NCBI GenBank assembly: GCA_030591285.1
Contig: JAUVBH010000018.1
Span: 1 to 11,870 of the forward strand
DNA length: 11,870 nucleotides
Reading direction: 5' to 3'
Origin: Thermoplasmatota archaeon
Lineage (GTDB): Archaea; Thermoplasmatota; Penumbrarchaeia; Penumbrarchaeales; Penumbrarchaeaceae
Below, one piece after another: positions 1 to 8,000 of this stretch (positions are counted from its first letter, which is position 1; each line of letters begins with the position of its first letter). The notes beneath the pieces were generated by a model. That model saw only the letters and a list, made by a program, of their open reading frames with translations. It did no database searches and was not told where the DNA came from. The translations under genes and the position numbers were made by a program.

Positions 1-20
1 ATCTTTATACATCTGCGATG

Positions 21-137
21 GCTGGGCTATATATAAAGACGCAGCTAACTTCCTCCGGAACTCAGCGCGCTTTGGAATACTGTGTAAATGTGGTATTCCA
101 AAGACCAAGGTTCGAACCCCTATATCCATGGCCCGGT
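21..137 (+). other. Possible structured non-coding RNA or degenerate tRNA-like element
   Basis: The ends of this stretch can pair: 24-30 (GGGCTAT) matches 128-134 (ATGGCCC) over 7 bp with one G-U, and the stem extends outward to 21/137 with two more G-U pairs. Inside is a perfect 11-bp hairpin (70-80 with 91-101... centred on a 12-base loop near 81-92) and, near the 3' side, the motif GGTTCGAACC that resembles a tRNA T-loop. A T-rich run follows (about 139-157). It is not a normal tRNA: no proper 5-bp T-stem forms around TTCGAAC, and ten bases separate that loop from the putative acceptor strand. It may be a decayed tRNA, another small RNA, or chance pairing. Confidence 0.2.
28..38 (+). promoter_or_regulatory. 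TATA-like box in the leading intergenic region
   Basis: TATATATAAAG matches an archaeal TATA box. It would place a transcript start near 55-62, just before the 11-bp hairpin. It lies inside the stem of the possible structured RNA (21-137), so at most one of the two readings is likely to be right. Confidence 0.25.
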
Positions 138-214
138 GTTCTTTTCTAATTTTGTTTTTGATATATCGGAAAATAACAGAATGGGCCCAAAGGGGTTCGA
201 ACCCGGGGATATCC
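104..214 (+). repeat. Two imperfect direct copies of a TTCGAA-centred motif
   Basis: Copy A (104-127) and copy B (187-214) share the order CCAA, GG, TTCGAACCC, then ATATCC. Copy B carries extra G residues that make its parts perfectly palindromic. The spacing between the TTCGAA cores is 85 bases. The motif resembles a tRNA T-loop, and the minus strand of copy B ends in GGGCCCA like a tRNA 3' end, but no matching 5' half is present. It could be the 3' remnant of a tRNA left by an integration event, or a protein-binding site. I cannot decide between them. Confidence 0.4.
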
Positions 215-216
215 CC
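193..216. promoter_or_regulatory. Two abutting 12-bp perfect palindromes
   Basis: GGGTTCGAACCC (193-204) is directly followed by GGGGATATCCCC (205-216), each a perfect dyad. A third palindrome, GGGCCC, lies at 183-188. They sit about 45-80 bases upstream of the probable TATA box of the small zinc-ribbon gene at 306. This position would suit an operator or activator site for that gene, which is inference. Confidence 0.35.
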
Positions 217-260
217 TTCTCCACTTTAAGAACTAAAGGTCAAGATAACCATTACAAAAG

Positions 261-269
261 CATTATAAC
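261..269 (+). promoter_or_regulatory. Probable TATA box for the zinc-ribbon gene
   Basis: CATTATAAC is an AT-rich archaeal TATA-like element. Transcription would begin about 26 bases downstream, near 291-293. This leaves a leader of about 13 bases that contains the Shine-Dalgarno-like AGGTG at 291-295. Confidence 0.4.
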
Positions 270-305
270 ATGTAAGACGGATTATTGCTTAGGTGGGGAT
301 GAAAG

Positions 306-560
306 ATGTCGACGTTCTTGACAAAGAAATGGGACGATGGGATGAGAGAGAACCTCCCAAAATGTCCTGCTTGTGCGGGAGATATGGATTACGGATACCT
401 GATTTCCAAGGATGCGATCTACTGGGCTGGAAACCTGAGTGAGAACAAATTCACAGAAGTTGAAAAACCAATGACTGGCCCCTTCAAGAAACCTCTTGGG
501 GTTTCAATGGCAAGATGCCACAAATGTAGATTGTTCATCACGGTCTTTCCTCCAGAGTGA
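306..560 (+). CDS. Small zinc-ribbon protein (DUF6487-like)
   Basis: This 84-residue soluble protein has two CxxC knuckles, Cys20/Cys23 and Cys71/Cys74, which should bind one zinc ion. The segment after the first knuckle (GDMDYGYL, then DAIYW) and the second knuckle near the C-terminus match the pattern I recall for the DUF6487 family (CPxCGxEMxxGYL, an Ile-x-Trp strand, then CxxC). The family has no established function that I know of. The ATG at 306 is preceded by AGGTG (291-295), ten bases away, and by a TATA-like element at 261-269. It stands alone and converges on the large surface-protein gene downstream. Family membership is from memory of the motif pattern. The zinc-ribbon call itself is firmer. 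Confidence 0.75.
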   Translation: MSTFLTKKWDDGMRENLPKCPACAGDMDYGYLISKDAIYWAGNLSENKFTEVEKPMTGPFKKPLGVSMARCHKCRLFITVFPPE

Positions 561-627
561 AACTTAGCAATATGACATTCTGAAGAAGACCTGATGGGGC
601 CCAGATATCACTCTTAAATGATCGAAT

Positions 628-642
628 ACCACACGACGTGGT
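628..642. terminator. Weak hairpin between convergent genes
   Basis: ACCAC (628-632) pairs with GTGGT (638-642) around a 5-base loop, between the ends of two convergent genes at 560 and 668. There is no clear U-tract on either side, so a terminator role is tentative. Confidence 0.25.
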
Positions 643-667
643 CAGATCGGTCCGTTAATATTGATCT

Positions 668-3600
668 TCATTCTTCATCATCATCATCGAATGTGATGGT
701 CCCCTTGATGATAGGCATAGATGCCGGTTTGACAGCTTCTTCGATCCCATCATCCTCTTCATCTTCATCATCTTCTTGAGATCTTATCATGATCGATTCC
801 TTGGGGATCTGCAGTCCTCTACGTTGGTCGAAATCTGTTCCGGTACCAGGCTTCTGCTTTGAGATATCGGATTTCAATTTATCCATATCGAAATCAACCT
901 CGGTTTCCTTCTTTGAGAACTTGTATCCAACATATCCCATGACTATCAAAAGTGCTAGAAGGACAATTGTTCCAAGGACAGCTAATACGATCTGAAGAAC
1001 GATATTCTCATTGGTCTCCTTCAGATGTATCGGTCTATAAACATGGACCTCAAGTGATCCATTCTGCCAGATCACATCTCCACTCCAGTCTTCGATCCGG
1101 ACACTGACGTCATAAACACCGATCTCGGAGTAGTTATGGAATATCTGATAGAACATCAGGTCATCCGGTTCGGTATAGAGGTCCAGCTCTTCTGATGAAC
1201 CGTCGCCCCAATCAATGGTGAATGTCAAATGATCATATGGATCATTTATTCCCATCTGTAGATGGACCCTGCATGTTCCATTGATGTTCAGCTCCCAGGG
1301 AAGATCCACTCCGGATAGATCTACCCGTGGGACTGCGTTCTTTTTGATGGTCTCATTCGATATCTGGAATGGAGAGATCGATTCACCCAGCCAATAGTAA
1401 GATAGTTTAGCCCGGTATCTTCCCCAGTTGGACTGCAATCTGTAACGGATAGTGTCAAAGGTTGGAGCTTTCTGGATCTCCTCCATCAGATCATTCGATA
1501 TTGGTATGTATCCGTTGGACCATCTCTCAACAAGGATAACGGGTTCCCGATCTCCCTCGGGATCCAACCATGGCTTGTAATTAACGGTCAGATAACCATT
1601 ATCAACAGACATCCTTAGGCTGTTCTGGAAATTGGTTTGATCTGAGGTATTGGTATTGAACACATCCAATGTTACATTTCCAAACCTCTCGGCCTCCACC
1701 GTTACCTTTACCTCTACATCGGTTCCTGGAAGGAATTTCCCAACTCGTCCTGAGTTATTTCCAGGACCGATCCTTGATATGTAGGGGCCCCTCTCTGAAA
1801 GTGCTCCCTGGCCCGGTAGAGCCGTCGCTTCGATCCAGTATGCGATCAACCCACCTGATTTCCACTGCTTCCATGATACAGTTATCCCGGATGGACCTTT
1901 GGAAGATGTTGAAGATGACAAGTTGGTTGGAACCTTGGGGAATACTAAGAATGGGAGCGTCATTGTGGAAGTTGCATTTCCATCATAGACCTCCAGGATG
2001 ATCTCATAAAGTCCTACTTTGGTATAATTGAAGGTTACCATGCTTCCAGTATGGTTCCCCCATCCTGGAATGAACCAGTTATATGATAAAGAATCTCCAT
2101 CTGGATCTGTTGATCCTTCAGCTGACAAAGTGACGATCTCTTCCAATCTCGCCCATTGCGGACCAGTGATCATGGGTACAGGGTCCTGTGTTCGGTCCAG
2201 AATGGTGATCTGCAATTGGAGATCGGAATATGAGCCGACACCTTCTGCAACGATATTGACCACCACTGTTCCAATATCAGTATTCTCGAAAGTGACCATA
2301 CTGACATATCCGATCTTGGACTGCCCCGGTTCAACCCCAATTGGTTGTTCCGGTTTCAGGAGGATTATATTCTCCGATAATGTTGAAGCGTTCAGATAGA
2401 ACTCATCGTACCGGTTTCCATTATTGGTTATCTGCACCTCGATCTTCTGAAGTGTATCCTTCCTGATGGATGGAAAAGGTTTAACGAGGATCATATCCGA
2501 GGCGAATATCTCCGGTATTGGATCGAACTGGAAGGAGATGTTGTTGTCGGTTTCGTCGGATTCTGCAACCGTTTCAAGACTGTCAGCAACAACGGTCACA
2601 TAAACAGGATCAATGCCGACAGGGAAGGGTGTGAATGAGACGTTCTTCTGTGTCCCTGAATCCAGTTGGATCGGCTGAGTATTGACATATCCTGTGGAGG
2701 CTGTTAACTCCATGATGAATGTGCCTGGTGTATCCTTGGGTCCATCGTTCCTGACCGTTACATTAACACTGACCAGATCGTTCGCAATGATACCTTCAGG
2801 CATCACTTCATAATCCACGATTGTCATATCTGGAGCTTTCACCAGAAATTCGTTCCAGGCTGCATCATATATTGCAAGATACATCGCAGAGAGGTTCTCG
2901 GTGACCGCCACCAGATTCTCAATTGTCAACCACCAGAGGGATTCGTTGAAACCTCTAACATCCTTGTATCTCACATCACCGTCCCAGCAGTAGATGAACT
3001 GGTCCAACATCTCTTTGTATGTTTTGCCCACCGTGATGGTGGTTGAATCGTGATCCACCATCTGCACGGTGGACCCATCCCTGGAATTTACCCACTTGGC
3101 AACATCGGCGGTGTGTTCATTGATAGTGTGTGCGTCGAGGTCCGTGGGAGGGGATCTCGATAGGTTCCAGAAATCTTCTTGGAGACTCTCCATGGAATCA
3201 TCTGTCCAAAGAAGCGCTTCATAATATTCCTGATATGATGCCTCGTTGGGATCCCAGTCTGGAAGCTGTCTTACCTGATCCCATTGAGAATAATCTGTGC
3301 GGCCATATTGTGACATCTTCGCAACATAGCGAGACATCCTTGCCATGGAATATGCAGCCTTATGCTTGGCGTTGGAGACTTCAGGCGCCCCCTGCATGAA
3401 CCATGTTGTAAGATTCTGGATCGTGTAATTAGCCCATTTCTGAGCGGCAGAAGGTGAATCTGTGATCTCCCACCCTTTAGTGTTGTGGATGAAATAGTTG
3501 GCTTTGTCACCGTCTGGTTTCCCGTCATCGGTCCAGGCAAGGAAATTATCCTCGGCTACCGGGATGGTGTGTCGTGAATCAAAAGAATCCGGATTGGAAT

Positions 3601-3844
3601 CCGCACCAAGTGGTTCATACCAGTAGTACAAGAATTTAGCCTTCTCAGGGAAGGAAGCATTGAATTGTCTGTAAGCACCATCTGCGATCATGTCCATGAT
3701 ACCGTAATGTGGATAGACCAGACTTTCAGCTGATCCGTCTGTCCATCCATCAGCATCTCCCCCATCCCCCATGAAGAGGGGATCAAAGACAATTATTAAA
3801 AGCAATAGAACCGAAATAATGGCTGGCCAACTCCCTTTTGTCAA
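668..3844 (-). CDS. Giant membrane-anchored surface protein with phospholipase C-like domain and Ig-type repeats
   Basis: This 1058-residue protein has an N-terminal hydrophobic signal or anchor (about 7-25). Residues about 40-335 form a helical, Trp/Tyr-rich domain whose landmarks follow zinc-dependent phospholipase C. A CARDB-like domain follows (about 338-440, motif ESDETDNN), then another NEW3-like Ig domain (445-552), PKD (553-637, STDPDGDSLSYNW), an FN3-like domain (638-735), an unassigned stretch, and a second PKD (838-936, DWGDGSS). A membrane helix (948-972) and an acidic cytoplasmic tail ending in Asp/Glu runs complete it. N-glycosylation sequons are frequent. It should sit in the cell membrane with the domains outside. 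The start is TTG at 3844, supported by GGAGGTGA seven bases upstream (measured from GGAGG). Most metal ligands of the phospholipase domain appear replaced, so binding or a structural role is likelier than catalysis. The domain assignments are by eye. Confidence 0.8.
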   Translation of the reverse strand: MTKGSWPAIISVLLLLIIVFDPLFMGDGGDADGWTDGSAESLVYPHYGIMDMIADGAYRQFNASFPEKAKFLYYWYEPLGADSNPDSFDSRHTIPVAEDNFLAWTDDGKPDGDKANYFIHNTKGWEITDSPSAAQKWANYTIQNLTTWFMQGAPEVSNAKHKAAYSMARMSRYVAKMSQYGRTDYSQWDQVRQLPDWDPNEASYQEYYEALLWTDDSMESLQEDFWNLSRSPPTDLDAHTINEHTADVAKWVNSRDGSTVQMVDHDSTTITVGKTYKEMLDQFIYCWDGDVRYKDVRGFNESLWWLTIENLVAVTENLSAMYLAIYDAAWNEFLVKAPDMTIVDYEVMPEGIIANDLVSVNVTVRNDGPKDTPGTFIMELTASTGYVNTQPIQLDSGTQKNVSFTPFPVGIDPVYVTVVADSLETVAESDETDNNISFQFDPIPEIFASDMILVKPFPSIRKDTLQKIEVQITNNGNRYDEFYLNASTLSENIILLKPEQPIGVEPGQSKIGYVSMVTFENTDIGTVVVNIVAEGVGSYSDLQLQITILDRTQDPVPMITGPQWARLEEIVTLSAEGSTDPDGDSLSYNWFIPGWGNHTGSMVTFNYTKVGLYEIILEVYDGNATSTMTLPFLVFPKVPTNLSSSTSSKGPSGITVSWKQWKSGGLIAYWIEATALPGQGALSERGPYISRIGPGNNSGRVGKFLPGTDVEVKVTVEAERFGNVTLDVFNTNTSDQTNFQNSLRMSVDNGYLTVNYKPWLDPEGDREPVILVERWSNGYIPISNDLMEEIQKAPTFDTIRYRLQSNWGRYRAKLSYYWLGESISPFQISNETIKKNAVPRVDLSGVDLPWELNINGTCRVHLQMGINDPYDHLTFTIDWGDGSSEELDLYTEPDDLMFYQIFHNYSEIGVYDVSVRIEDWSGDVIWQNGSLEVHVYRPIHLKETNENIVLQIVLAVLGTIVLLALLIVMGYVGYKFSKKETEVDFDMDKLKSDISKQKPGTGTDFDQRRGLQIPKESIMIRSQEDDEDEEDDGIEEAVKPASMPIIKGTITFDDDDEE

Positions 3845-3848
3845 AGGG

Positions 3849-3888
3849 TCACCTCCAAATACCCCAAGTATCTGATGGTTTTTAAAAG
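3849..3888 (-). promoter_or_regulatory. TATA-like box and strong Shine-Dalgarno deciding a TTG start
   Basis: Read on the minus strand, TTTAAAAA (near 3887-3879) would give a transcript start near 3858. GGAGGTGA (3856-3849) then lies a few bases before TTG at 3844. The near-complete complement to the 16S rRNA tail is the reason for accepting TTG as the start. Confidence 0.55.
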
Positions 3889-3918
3889 GTTATCCTGTGA
3901 TGTGACCAGCGGGTGCCC

Positions 3919-3931
3919 CTAATATATATCT
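3919..3931 (+). promoter_or_regulatory. TATA box of the tRNA methyltransferase gene
   Basis: CTAATATATATCT is a good archaeal TATA box. A start 25-27 bases downstream falls at about 3950-3954, which coincides with the ATG at 3954. No Shine-Dalgarno precedes that ATG, so the mRNA is probably leaderless. Confidence 0.6.
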
Positions 3932-3953
3932 ATGATGTGACAATGGTAGAGAC

Positions 3954-4979
3954 ATGGAAGGGTTCGTTTTCCTTACTGGTGAAGAACCGGACCTTGCCTT
4001 CGCTGAGGTGAAGGGGGCCCTGATAGCCCTCGGAAGTACCATTCAAGCAGAACATGCGGACCCTCAGATCGCTGTATTGAACGATGAACCACCTGAAGGA
4101 CTTGCCAGAAGGCTTGGTTTTTCCCATTTCACCGGATCCCTTGATGAGGTTCGGTCCATGGATCTCGATGATATTCTCGAGGGAGTATCATCATCATTTG
4201 GCAAGATAGAGGAGGGGAGCTCCATCTCATTTCAGGTGAAGGTTCCCAGGGGGATTGCTTCTTTCACCTCATCAGAGCTCTTTGATTCTGTTGACGCCAT
4301 GGCAAGGAAAAGAGGTTATCTTGTCAGACACCGAGATCCTGATTCGACCTTGTTCATAATGATCAGAAAGAAGAGCTATATTGGAAGGATCAAAGAATTC
4401 AGCGAAAGACTTCAAGCGGATAAGAAAAGAGGATCCAAAATGCCCTATAACAGACCGATCGTTATGGATCCGAGACTCGCCAGGGTAATGGTAAATCTAT
4501 CCGGGCTTCCCGCCGGAAGCAGGATCCTCGACCCATTCATTGGTCCTGCTGGGCTGGCAATAGAAGCTGCCCAGCTTGGGATATCTGTGTTAGGGGTGGA
4601 AAAAGAGGTGGAGATCTTTCATGGGGCCCGTGTCAATGTGGAACACCTTGGTCTCAGTGACCGAATTTTTGTCAGAAATGGGGACTCAAGAAAACTATCA
4701 AAGTATCCTTGGTTCAAGGATTTCGGTAAGATCGATGGGATCATAACTGATCCGCCATTTGGAAGATCTGCATCCACCGGAGGGATCGATCCCGGAATAT
4801 TGGTTCAGGAGGTTCTGGATGAAGCTTCTGACGATCTTCAAAAAGGGGCTGCTTTGGTATTAGATTCACATTCCAAGGATCTGATCGACAAAATATCGGG
4901 TTTTGAACTCAAAGAATTCTACAGCATCAGGATCCATAAGAGCATGACAAGGCATATTGCAGTATTGATCAAGCTCTGA
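3954..4979 (+). CDS. tRNA (guanine(10)-N2)-methyltransferase, THUMP-type
   Basis: This enzyme would methylate N2 of G10 in tRNA using S-adenosylmethionine (the archaeal TrmG10/Trm11 family, often forming m2,2G10). At 341 residues it has the usual length. Residues about 50-140 fit a THUMP RNA-binding region. Residues 166-184 (NRPIVMDPRLARVMVNLSG) are the typical linker into the Rossmann-fold methyltransferase. The SAM motif I is DPFIGPAG (193-200), close to the usual DPFCGTGG but with Pro-Ala in place of Thr-Gly. The catalytic motif IV is TDPPFG (265-270). The ATG at 3954 fits a leaderless transcript; the ATG at 3943 is in another frame. The gene is divergent from one giant surface-protein gene and convergent with the other. 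Whether it adds one or two methyl groups cannot be read from the sequence. Confidence 0.88.
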   Translation: MEGFVFLTGEEPDLAFAEVKGALIALGSTIQAEHADPQIAVLNDEPPEGLARRLGFSHFTGSLDEVRSMDLDDILEGVSSSFGKIEEGSSISFQVKVPRGIASFTSSELFDSVDAMARKRGYLVRHRDPDSTLFIMIRKKSYIGRIKEFSERLQADKKRGSKMPYNRPIVMDPRLARVMVNLSGLPAGSRILDPFIGPAGLAIEAAQLGISVLGVEKEVEIFHGARVNVEHLGLSDRIFVRNGDSRKLSKYPWFKDFGKIDGIITDPPFGRSASTGGIDPGILVQEVLDEASDDLQKGAALVLDSHSKDLIDKISGFELKEFYSIRIHKSMTRHIAVLIKL

Positions 4980-4995
4980 TCTGTACATAAAATAA

Positions 4996-5013
4996 GGGAG
5001 GCAAGAGCCTCCC
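4996..5013. terminator. Bidirectional hairpin terminator
   Basis: GGGAGGC (4996-5002) and GCCTCCC (5007-5013) form a perfect 7-bp GC-rich stem with loop AAGA. It lies in the 58-base gap between convergent genes ending at 4979 and 5038. The flanks are AT-rich (TGATATTTCTT on the plus side, TTATTTTATG on the minus side), so it can serve both transcripts. Confidence 0.7.
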
Positions 5014-5037
5014 TGATATTTCTTGCAACACCCATCA

Positions 5038-8000
5038 CTACGGTTGAGGTGGTTTCTGTACCGGTTTAGGCACCGGAGGTGCTGGTGGTTGATTTGGCAC
5101 CGGAGGTCTTGGGGGTTGCTGTGGCGGGGCCTGGGGGCCCGATTGTGGGACAGGGGGCCTCGGTGGTTGTTGCGCAGGTGCCGGAGGTCTCTGTTGTGGT
5201 ACTGGAGGCCTTGCCTGGGGTCCCGATTGTGGAACAGGGGGCCTCGGTGGTTGTTGTGCAGGTGCCGGAGGTCTCTGTTGTGGTACTGGAGGCCTTGCCT
5301 GGGGTACAGGTGGCCTTACTGGAGCAGGAGGCTGCATGGGTCTTGCCTGAGATACCGGTGGTCTCGCAGGTGCCGGGGGCTGCATGGGTCTTGCTTGTGC
5401 CATTGGCCTTGGAGCCTGAGAAGGCACTGGACCTGATCTCACCTGAGCTGGTACAGGTGGTGCCTGTGATGGCTGTGGTCTTCCCTGAGGTCCCGCTGGA
5501 AGAGCTGGTTTGCTTGGCGGTGGAAGAGCAGGTCTCTCTTCAGGCATGCCAAGCTGTTCCGGTTCATCTCCCTTGAGCTTCTCCTTCACTGCCCATGGTC
5601 TGTATTCTCCAGACTCATCATATCCGGTATCTATCGGTGATATCATGATCTGGTTGAATTTTGTGATGAATACGAATGCTGCTGCTGCAAAGACCACGAT
5701 CAAGATAAGTGGCAGCAATATCATCCATAAAGGAACCTGAGTGTCTGGCGGAGTTGGGTTCCTGTCTGGAGGAGGGACATAAACTGCGAAATCGATCTCT
5801 TTTACACCCTCCTCGCTTATGGGTAGATCTCCCTCAAGTGCAACACTGAAATCATGTGTCCCGGGTGGTGTTGCTTTCCAGGTGAATATTACCTCTTTTA
5901 CTCCAAGTGATCTAAGATAGGTGATATTTGCTCTGTCCATCTCGAAACCGGAATCGTAGAGAACGATGTAAAGCGTTTCGAACCTTGTTGGGTTCAATTC
6001 CTCTGATCCGATGTTCTCGATGTTCACCTGGAATGAATACATCCTATCATAATCCAGGGATGCTACACCACTTACCGGTTCACCATTGACCTTTGGAGGT
6101 TGGATCTCGAACATCATCCGATAGAAACGAATGGTTATGTTCAGGGTCACAGTCAATGGATTCATCCTGTCCGGGTCAAGCTGAGAAATGGCTTTCAGCT
6201 CGATACTGAGGTTACCCTCTTCAATTATAGTGTAAGCCCTGGGATTGATGTTCAGGATTGCAAATGCTGACTCCCCGAAGGATAGGTCCACATATGTATT
6301 CTGAAGTCTGAGCCATTCCTGGTAAGGATTATCCACCCAATCCAGTTTCAGGGTGTCAGCAATATTACCGGTGTTCATGATCTTGACCTTAACGGCCCTT
6401 GCCTGATCATGGTCCATTGAGAACTTCAACTCTGGTTCGCCGGGATTGATGAGCATCTCGAAGTTGTAGAAAGGTTGGACATGGACCTCAAGATCCACCC
6501 ATGTTATTGTTTCTCCTTCCTTGGACTCGTTCTGTGAATACCCGGATACTCTGATCCTGTATCCATCGTAGAAACCCCTGAGGTCTGGAAGAGGGGTGTC
6601 TGGGTTTGTGTCTGCAGCTGCTTCGAAGGGGATCTCCACGATCAATTTTACCGGGTAGGTCTCATTGGGTGCGATCTCCTCCTGTGATAGGTCAATATCA
6701 AAGTCAGCCCACTCGGAATCTACGGATAGGTTGAATGTATCCAACCAATTTCCTTGATTCCTTACATTTATCAAGAACTCTATCTGACCACCAACAAAAC
6801 CTACTTTTTCTCTTGCTGGTGCAGTGATCTCCAATTTATGCTTCAAAGGGATCCTGAAATAATATCTCTCTTCATCAAGCAGATAATCGTTCGGTCCACC
6901 ACGGGCCTGTATGACGATAAATGGAAGGCTGCCCTTGGAAGAGGCCACAGTGGTCTCCTCAACGAAAACGATCATATTGAGATTCACCATGGTGTGAGGT
7001 CCAATACCATTGGACTGCTTCAATGGGGTTTGATCGATAAAGACCCACCACCCCTTAGGTTTGTATGAAACCACCAGGCGCTGGAACTTGTCCTTGTCGT
7101 TCCCATCGTTTGTGAAGTTGAAGGCGAGGGCGTTCTCTTTACCCGGTTCCACCGGGAAGGGATCGTCAAACTCCTCGATCTTCGCTGCAAATCGTATGTC
7201 AGCAAACAGTGTACACGGTTCTGAAAGAGAAGTATAGTCTGCAGTCATGGACCTGATGGATATCACCAGGTTGACATTGTAGAACCTTGATGCTTCAACA
7301 GGAACGTTCACCCTTGTAATGACCTTGAAATACTGGTCCGGTTTCACTGTGGGTTGTCGCGTTCCAGATTCGAATGCGACCTTCCATCCTTTACGAACAT
7401 GGAGGTCATCCACCTTGGCCGTCAGTGTATAATCATCTTCACCATTCCCAGTATTGCGAAGCCAGAATATCACCTGATGCGCTTCGCCTGGGATCAGATA
7501 CACCGATTCAGTCTCGGGGATCATCTCGGCTTTGGCCAGGAATCGGACCTTGAAACGGAAAGTGTGCTCTGATTGTTCCAGATATGGTCCTGCATAGAGT
7601 GTTGAATATGCTTTTACAACCACTCTGTATTCTTCGTCCGATTTGGCATTGAACGGGTTCATTGCGATCTGGACCGGGAGCTGAAGTTCTTCAAAGTCGT
7701 TCGGATATACCGTTCTTGGTGAAAAACCCTCGATGTTCCATCCCTCGGGAGAAGAGATAACCTCGATACCGATAACATCGACAGCTGGGCCCCTGTTCTG
7801 GAGCTGGAAAGGAATGAACTTGGTATCGCCAACATTCACCCAATGAGGATCCGGACTTTCAAAATCCCTTTCGTCCTGTCCCTCTTCCCATACGAAAGGA
7901 GAGAACTCGGGTTGTGAGATCCTGACACCGGATCCGCCTTTGTAATTATCCGACTTGTCATCATCATCAACGGTGATCGTCGATGACACAGTGAACTGAA

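Noticed and set aside
21..137. A normal tRNA gene
   Set aside because: The acceptor-like pairing is present, but the T-loop motif lacks a 5-bp stem, is ten bases from the acceptor strand, and no convincing D-arm or anticodon arm can be drawn.
181..300. A minus-strand tRNA ending in GGGCCCA
   Set aside because: Only three T-stem pairs form and no matching 5' acceptor strand (GGGCCC start) exists at tRNA distance upstream. At most it is a 3' remnant.
88..321. A 77-codon plus-strand open frame before the zinc-ribbon gene
   Set aside because: It crosses both palindrome motifs, has no recognisable protein features and overlaps the start of the better supported gene at 306.
670..690. CATCATCATCATC simple repeat as a microsatellite or regulatory element
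   Set aside because: It encodes the Asp run of the acidic tail of the surface protein, so codon content explains it.
3930..4127. A 65-codon minus-strand frame overlapping the methyltransferase start
   Set aside because: It is antisense to a clear gene, has no ribosome site and no recognisable features.
5023..5576. Long plus-strand open frames (137 and 165 residues) across the proline-rich region
   Set aside because: They run antisense to the repeat-rich end of the 1153-residue gene. Their Arg/Trp/Leu- or Val/Leu-rich repeats simply mirror the CCN/CAG codon bias of the real gene, and they have no ribosome site.
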